Shown piece by piece: positions 59,641 through 64,000 of a DNA stretch of 64,000 nucleotides. Position numbers and translations under genes: made by a program. The DNA is taken from NCBI GenBank assembly GCA_963697345.1, contig CAVONS010000009.1, forward strand, positions 10,142-74,141, written 5' to 3'. Source of the DNA: Prado023 sp963697345. Its GTDB lineage: Bacteria > Actinomycetota > Actinomycetes > S36-B12 > CAIYMF01. The notes beneath the pieces are model-generated. The model did not search any database. It was not told where the DNA came from and saw only the letters and a list, made by a program, of their open reading frames with translations. How positions within the stretch are numbered: position 1 is the first letter of the stretch; every line of letters starts with the position of its first letter.

Positions 59641-61092
59641 ATGGGTCGCAGGTCGAGCAAGGCAGCGCACGCCGCTGGGGTAGTCCCCGGCTTCGACACG
59701 GTCGGGATGAACATCCTGCCCGGGGTCTCGATGCCCGAATGGGCGGAGGTGCCAGCCGCAGCTGAACCGGGGGTGGTCGAGGCAAGCACGCCTGCCGAGG
59801 CCGAGATTGAGGACGTGGCCGCAGCGCACGCCGCTCCCGTCGCACCGGCACCTCAGGCCGCGCATGCTGCGCCCGAGGTGCCCCCCGCCGCCCAGGAGGC
59901 CGCTCCCCAGCGCGCCTACGCCATGGCCGGCGCGGGTGCGATGGCTGGTGCGGCGGCGATGGCAGGTGCTTCGGCCATGGCTGGGCCACCGCCAACGGGC
60001 GGGGCCTACGGGCCACCCGACCATGGATACGCCGAGCCGTCCCGGTATCCGGCCGCTCCCACCGCTGGGCTGGGCGCTCCCGCCGCAGGACCGGCCGCTC
60101 CGGCGCCCGCGCAGATGTCCACCTACGCCGACCCCGGGTATGCCGCGGCACCTGGGGCCCCGCCGACGCAGGACCACCTGGGATCTCCGGCACCGTACGC
60201 GGCGCAGGACATGTCCGCCGGCGTGCCGGGTTCCACGCAGACGCTGGCACCCGCGCCCGGCGGGACCCAGGCGGCCCCAGGACAGCCGCTCGCCCCGCCC
60301 CCGGCCCGTCCCGGTGAGCCTCAGCAGGCCCCCGACCCGCAGATGTCGGCGCCGGCACCGTCCCCAACGGAGGCGTGGAGGTCCAACGAACGCCCAGAGC
60401 TCAGCCCTGAGCACGTCGCGCTGCTGTCGTGGTGGGCCGACATGATCGCGGCCGGCCAGTTCCCCCCTCCTCCGGGAGCTGACGGCCCGAACGTTGCCCC
60501 GCCGGCCCCCGCCAAGCGGGCCTTCCCGCGCAAGGCAGCGGCCATCGCGGTGGCTGTTCTTGCCGCTGTGGGGTTGGCCGTGGCGGTCGGACCGAAGGTG
60601 CTGGGAGGCTCGGAGCCAGTGGTTGTCGTCCCGGCAACCGAGGTGGTGCTGCCGGCGTCGGTCGGCAGCCTGGTGCTGATCACCGACTCGCAGGTCGGCA
60701 ACGGGATGCGCCCCCTCCTCGGCTTCGGGGTGCGTCCCGCGGGGGTCACCATGACTGCCGCCTATGGGGTGGACCCGGCTGGGCCTCTGGCCGTGGCCGC
60801 GCTGGCCACCACGATCGGGGCACCGGCTGACGACGCCGGCCAGATCTCCGCATGGTCGCAGCGCACCGGATCAACCGTGGGCCAGCCGTTGGTCGGCTCC
60901 GGTGCGAGCCAGGGCGTCACATGTGTGACGGCCTCGGAGGCGCCCTCGGTGCCGGCAGGATCGTTCTGCGTGTGGACGGGCACGGGGATGCGCGGCCAGA
61001 CCTACTCCGTCGCGACGTCCGCCGAGGACGCTCAAGCGTTGACGACCGAGTTGCGTGCGACCACCACCAACTCGTCGGGCGCAAGCGCCTGA
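59641..61092 (+). CDS. Ala/Pro-rich single-span membrane protein
   Basis: Protein of 483 residues that I do not recognise. A clear ribosome-binding site (GAGGAGA) precedes the ATG at 59641. Residues 1-270 are disordered and rich in Ala, Pro and Gly, with four AMAGA-type repeats at about 94-117. ELSPEHVALLSWWADMIAAG precedes a Lys/Arg-flanked membrane span (AAAIAVAVLAAVGLAVAVGP). The extracellular C-terminal 170 residues include two Cys (SQGVTCVTASE and GSFCVWTGTGM), probably disulfide-bonded. The VLITDSQVGNG to SVATSAEDAQAL region looks folded. Possible envelope sensor; function unknown. Confidence 0.75.
   Translation: MGRRSSKAAHAAGVVPGFDTVGMNILPGVSMPEWAEVPAAAEPGVVEASTPAEAEIEDVAAAHAAPVAPAPQAAHAAPEVPPAAQEAAPQRAYAMAGAGAMAGAAAMAGASAMAGPPPTGGAYGPPDHGYAEPSRYPAAPTAGLGAPAAGPAAPAPAQMSTYADPGYAAAPGAPPTQDHLGSPAPYAAQDMSAGVPGSTQTLAPAPGGTQAAPGQPLAPPPARPGEPQQAPDPQMSAPAPSPTEAWRSNERPELSPEHVALLSWWADMIAAGQFPPPPGADGPNVAPPAPAKRAFPRKAAAIAVAVLAAVGLAVAVGPKVLGGSEPVVVVPATEVVLPASVGSLVLITDSQVGNGMRPLLGFGVRPAGVTMTAAYGVDPAGPLAVAALATTIGAPADDAGQISAWSQRTGSTVGQPLVGSGASQGVTCVTASEAPSVPAGSFCVWTGTGMRGQTYSVATSAEDAQALTTELRATTTNSSGASA
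59920..59991 (+). repeat. Four copies of an 18-bp coding repeat
   Basis: Four consecutive 18-base units each encode Ala-Met-Ala-Gly followed by two small residues (AG, AA, AS, PP). The DNA units are degenerate at third positions, so the repeat is old enough to have drifted. Confidence 0.8.
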
Positions 61093-61141
61093 CGACAGGG
61101 AGCCAGGGGCGGCAAGCGCCGGGATCAACTCCGACGTCGGC

Positions 61142-62446
61142 TCAGGCGGTCTTCTCCTGACGGCCGCGCCGGGTTGAGGCGGCCGGCGCCTCCCGGGGAT
61201 GCAGCGTCGGGTTGACGTTGTCGCGCACGACCTCACCGGTGATCACGACGCGTCCGACGTCCTTGCGCGAGGGGACGTCGTACATCACGTTGAGCAGGAC
61301 CTCCTCGAGGATCGCGCGCAACCCCCGAGCGCCGGTGCCACGCAGGGTTGCCTGCTCAGCGATGGCATCGAGTGCGTCCGGAGCGAATTCCAACTCGACG
61401 CCGTCGAGGTCGAACAGCTTCTCGTACTGACGCACCAGTGCGTTCTTGGGCTCCGTGAGCACCTGCACGAGCGCCAACTTGTCCAAGCTGTTCACCGACG
61501 TGAAGACGGGCAGCCGACCGACGAACTCAGGGATCATGCCGAACTTCAGCAGGTCCTCGGGCATGACGTTGGAGAAGATCTCCGCCGGGTTGGTGTTGGC
61601 GCCGCCCATACGCGTGTCGAGCGCCTCGGGCGCGAACCCGATCGATTTGCGCCCGATCCGCGACTCGATGATCTTGTCGAGCCCGGGGAACGCTCCACCC
61701 ACGATGAACAGGACGTTCGTGGTGTCGATCTGGATGAACTCCTGGTGCGGGTGCTTGCGCCCGCCCTGCGGCGGAACCGACGCCGTGGTCCCCTCGAGGA
61801 TCTTCAGCAGTGCCTGCTGAACACCCTCGCCGGACACGTCGCGCGTGATCGAGGGGTTCTCGCTCTTGCGGGCGACCTTGTCGATCTCGTCGATGTAGAC
61901 GATGCCCGTCTCGGCCTTCTTCACGTCGTAGTCAGCGGCCTGGATGAGCTTGAGCAGGATGTTCTCGACGTCCTCGCCCACGTAGCCGGCCTCGGTCAGT
62001 GCCGTGGCGTCAGCGATGGCGAAGGGAACGTTGAGCATCCGGGCAAGCGTCTGGGCGAGCAGGGTCTTGCCCGACCCGGTGGGCCCGAGCAGCAGGATGT
62101 TGGACTTGGCCAGCTCGACCTGCTCGTCGCGCTGGCGCTCCGTGCCGCCGCTGGCCCGGACGCGCTTGTAGTGGTTGTAGACAGCCACCGACAGGCTCTT
62201 CTTGGCCACGTCCTGGCCGATCACGTACTGGTCGAGGAACTGGCAGATCTCGCGAGGCTTGGGAAGCTCCTCGAACTGCACGTCCGAGGATTCCTGAAGC
62301 TCCTCCTCGATGATCTCGTTGCACAGGTCGATGCACTCGTCGCAGATGTACACACCGGGACCCGCGATGAGCTTCTTGACCTGCTTCTGGCTCTTCCCGC
62401 AGAAGGAGCACTTGAGCAGGTCGCCGCCATCACCGATGCGGGCCAC
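61142..62446 (-). CDS. clpX: ATP-dependent Clp protease ATP-binding subunit ClpX
   Basis: AAA+ unfoldase that feeds substrates to ClpP, 434 residues. The N-terminal Zn-binding domain has CSFCGKSQKQVKKLIAGPGV with CDEC. Walker A is LLGPTGSGKTLLAQTLA; the Walker B region is VYIDEIDKVARKSE. The ClpP-contacting IGF-like loop appears as RIGRKSIGF. LRGTGARGLRAILEEVLLNV is the sensor-2 region. The GTG at 62446 has GGAGAGG upstream. It is transcribed after clpP2 with a 114-base gap, so it may have its own promoter. Confidence 0.96.
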   Translation of the reverse strand: MARIGDGGDLLKCSFCGKSQKQVKKLIAGPGVYICDECIDLCNEIIEEELQESSDVQFEELPKPREICQFLDQYVIGQDVAKKSLSVAVYNHYKRVRASGGTERQRDEQVELAKSNILLLGPTGSGKTLLAQTLARMLNVPFAIADATALTEAGYVGEDVENILLKLIQAADYDVKKAETGIVYIDEIDKVARKSENPSITRDVSGEGVQQALLKILEGTTASVPPQGGRKHPHQEFIQIDTTNVLFIVGGAFPGLDKIIESRIGRKSIGFAPEALDTRMGGANTNPAEIFSNVMPEDLLKFGMIPEFVGRLPVFTSVNSLDKLALVQVLTEPKNALVRQYEKLFDLDGVELEFAPDALDAIAEQATLRGTGARGLRAILEEVLLNVMYDVPSRKDVGRVVITGEVVRDNVNPTLHPREAPAASTRRGRQEKTA

Positions 62447-62560
62447 GTTGTTTCCTCTCCTCGACTGCCTCCGACGGTACCCCGCCAGAATGGAGCCGCA
62501 CAGACCCCACTCCGGTGAATCCGGCCGATCGGGTTACGCCCAACGCGTACCCCTGAGTGC

Positions 62561-63238
62561 TCAGACCGCTGGTGCTGTCTTGCGCGAGGCGATGACCTGA
62601 TCGATGACTCCGTACTCGACGGCGTCGTCTGCGGTCAGGATCTTGTCGCGCTCGATGTCCTTGGCGACCTGCTCCGGGGTCCGGCCCGTGTGCTTGGCGA
62701 GGATGCCTTCCATCTCGACACGCATCCTCAGGATCTCGTTGGCCTGGATCTCGATGTCCGAACCCTGGCCGCCACCCTCGGTGTACGGCTGGTGGATCAG
62801 CACCCGTGCGTGCGGCAGGGCGAAACGCTTGCCCGGCGCACCCGCCGCCAGCAGGACCGCCGCCGCCGACGCCGCCTGGCCCAGGCACACCGTCTGTACC
62901 TCGGGCTTCACGAACTGCATCGTGTCGTAGATGGCCGTCATGGCCGTGTACGAGCCACCCGGAGAGTTGATGTAGATCGAGATGTCACGGTCGGGATCGA
63001 TCGACTCCAGCGTGAGGAGCTGGGCCATGACGTCATCGGCCGACGCGTCGTCGATCTGAACACCGAGGAAGACGATGCGCTCCTCGAACAGCTTCGTGTA
63101 GGGGTTGTGCATGCGCTCGCCGTTGGCTGTGCGCTCACGGAACTCGGGCAGGATGTAGCGCGCTGCCGGCTGCTGGAATCGGGACACGTGCTGCTCCTGT
63201 GGTCGGTGATCGGTCTCGGGCAAGTGCAGGGAGCTCAT
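62561..63238 (-). CDS. clpP2: ATP-dependent Clp protease proteolytic subunit (ClpP2)
   Basis: Serine protease subunit of 225 residues. The catalytic Ser is in GQAASAAAVLLAAG, the His in ALPHARVLIHQP, and the Asp in AKDIERDKILTADDA. INSPGGSYTAMTAIYDTMQF is the conserved core. The ATG at 63238 overlaps the clpP1 stop as ATGA. In actinobacteria ClpP1 and ClpP2 form a mixed tetradecamer and both are usually required. An N-terminal extension of about 30 residues is likely processed. Confidence 0.96.
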   Translation of the reverse strand: MSSLHLPETDHRPQEQHVSRFQQPAARYILPEFRERTANGERMHNPYTKLFEERIVFLGVQIDDASADDVMAQLLTLESIDPDRDISIYINSPGGSYTAMTAIYDTMQFVKPEVQTVCLGQAASAAAVLLAAGAPGKRFALPHARVLIHQPYTEGGGQGSDIEIQANEILRMRVEMEGILAKHTGRTPEQVAKDIERDKILTADDAVEYGVIDQVIASRKTAPAV

Positions 63239-63870
63239 GCCGTGCCACCCTCCCCCGACACGTCGCGTGCGCTGCGCACGACGTGATCGACGAACCCGTA
63301 CTCCTTGGCCTCGTCCGCGGTGAACCAGCGGTCGCGGTCGGAATCAGCGGCGATCGTGTCGAGATCCTGCCCGGTGTGCTGGGCGATCAGCTCGGCCATC
63401 TTCTTCTTCGTGTAGAGCATCTGCTCAGCCTGGATCTTGATGTCCGAGGCCGTGCCGCCGATACCGCCCGAGGGCTGGTGCATCATGATGCGCGCGTGCG
63501 GGGTGGCGTAGCGCTTGCTCTCGGCACCGGCGCAGAGCAGGAACTGACCCATCGACGCAGCCAGGCCCATGGCGACCGTCGCGACGTCGTTCTTGACGAA
63601 CTGCATCGTGTCGTAGATGGCCATGCCCGCCGAGACGGATCCGCCGGGTGAGTTGATGTACAGGAAGATGTCCTTGTCCGGGTCCTCGGCGGCCAGCAGG
63701 AGCATCTGGGCGCAGATCGCGTTGGCGACCTGATCATCGACGGCCGAGCCGAGGAAGATGATCCGCTCACGCAGCAGGCGCTGGTAGACGGAGTCGTCGA
63801 AGCCGGCGCCGCTGGGTGCCGGTGCGCGCAGCTCGTGCTGCGAGAGGGTGGGGTACGGCAGTCCGTTCAC
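63235..63870 (-). CDS. clpP1: ATP-dependent Clp protease proteolytic subunit (ClpP1)
   Basis: Serine protease subunit of 211 residues, first gene of the clpP1-clpP2 operon. The catalytic Ser is in MGLAASMGQFLLCAG, the His in ATPHARIMMHQPSGG, and the Asp in ADSDRDRWFTADEA. INSPGGSVSAGMAIYDTMQF is the core. The GTG at 63870 has GGAGG upstream. The promoter region lies in the last 130 bases of the window and may carry a ClgR-type site. Confidence 0.96.
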   Translation of the reverse strand: MNGLPYPTLSQHELRAPAPSGAGFDDSVYQRLLRERIIFLGSAVDDQVANAICAQMLLLAAEDPDKDIFLYINSPGGSVSAGMAIYDTMQFVKNDVATVAMGLAASMGQFLLCAGAESKRYATPHARIMMHQPSGGIGGTASDIKIQAEQMLYTKKKMAELIAQHTGQDLDTIAADSDRDRWFTADEAKEYGFVDHVVRSARDVSGEGGTA

Positions 63871-63984
63871 GTCTGGCCTCCGCGGAGCTAGGGGCGATCC
63901 CGGTGGAGGCCGACGGCCTCGTCGATCGCGTCTGCAATGACCCTAACCCGGGGCTCTGACACGGGCTTCCCCGGCGGTGCAGTT

Positions 63985-64000
63985 GTTCGCTCAGGGCGTG
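63985..64000. promoter_or_regulatory. Possible ClgR-type operator half (cut by window edge)
   Basis: GTTCGC (63985-63990), four bases, then GGCGTG, lies upstream of clpP1. Actinobacterial ClgR, which activates clpP1P2, binds GTTCGC-spacer-GCGAAC-like sites. The second half is a poor match and the window ends here, so this is tentative. Confidence 0.22.

Overview
The window is chromosomal DNA from a high-GC Gram-positive bacterium of the phylum Actinomycetota. The base composition is very GC-rich throughout. GTG starts are frequent, and stop/start overlaps (ATGA, GTGA, TGATG) join many genes. The gene order is the standard actinobacterial housekeeping order: uppS-recO-era-CBS protein-ybeY-phoH; rsmE-dnaJ-hrcA; hemW-lepA-rpsT-holA-comEC-comEA-leuS; rsfS-LCP-nadD-proA-proB-obgE-rpmA-rplU-rng; rodA-mrdA-mreDCB-ndk-DUF4233-folC-valS-clpX-clpP2-clpP1. 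I cannot name a genus. There is no prophage, insertion sequence, CRISPR array or obvious genomic island.

Layout. 0-10.6 kb: start of glyS, undecaprenyl/decaprenyl diphosphate synthesis (uppS), ribosome assembly and rRNA maturation (era, ybeY, rsmE), recombination repair (recO), phoH, a HIT protein, and the heat-shock pair dnaJ-hrcA with a CIRCE operator. 10.7-17.6 kb: an accessory stretch with a quinol monooxygenase-like protein and an iron alcohol dehydrogenase, DUF3097, a DUF4190-like membrane protein, hemW, a lipoprotein and a fatty acyl-CoA ligase. 17.7-30.2 kb: lepA, rpsT, holA, the DNA-uptake genes comEC and comEA, a coupled plsY-like/degV pair, leuS and a tRNA-Ala. 30.2-44.6 kb: a long minus-strand block with a phosphatase, rsfS, an LCP-like wall protein, nadD, proline synthesis (proA, proB), obgE, ribosomal proteins L27 and L21, RNase E/G, and a B12-radical SAM/DUF2344 pair. 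44.6-47.8 kb: a repeat-rich intergenic stretch, a membrane methyltransferase-like gene, ppk2 and a GNAT acetyltransferase. 47.8-56.3 kb: the cell-elongation cluster rodA-mrdA-mreD-mreC-mreB, then ndk, DUF4233 and folC. 56.3-64 kb: a small membrane protein, an archaeal-type valS, an Ala/Pro-rich membrane protein, clpX, clpP2 and clpP1.

The most important caveat is sequence accuracy. Twelve genes, many of them normally essential (uppS, era, hemW, lepA, nadD), read correctly only if the frame is changed. Fourteen of the sixteen shifts are explained by one extra base, usually in a short C or G run. Removing the extra bases restores the expected length in each case. This looks like insertion-type sequencing error rather than biology. 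It also explains an apparent in-frame fusion of the CBS-domain protein to Era.

I did not find a convincing undescribed system. The observations most worth following up are: the four-copy inverted-repeat family at 44.8-45.0 kb; the translational coupling of a DegV (FakB-like fatty-acid-binding) protein to a PlsY-like acyltransferase; disordered insertions of about 45-50 residues inside ProB and FolC; and the Pro/Glu-rich cytoplasmic tail on a degenerate LCP protein.
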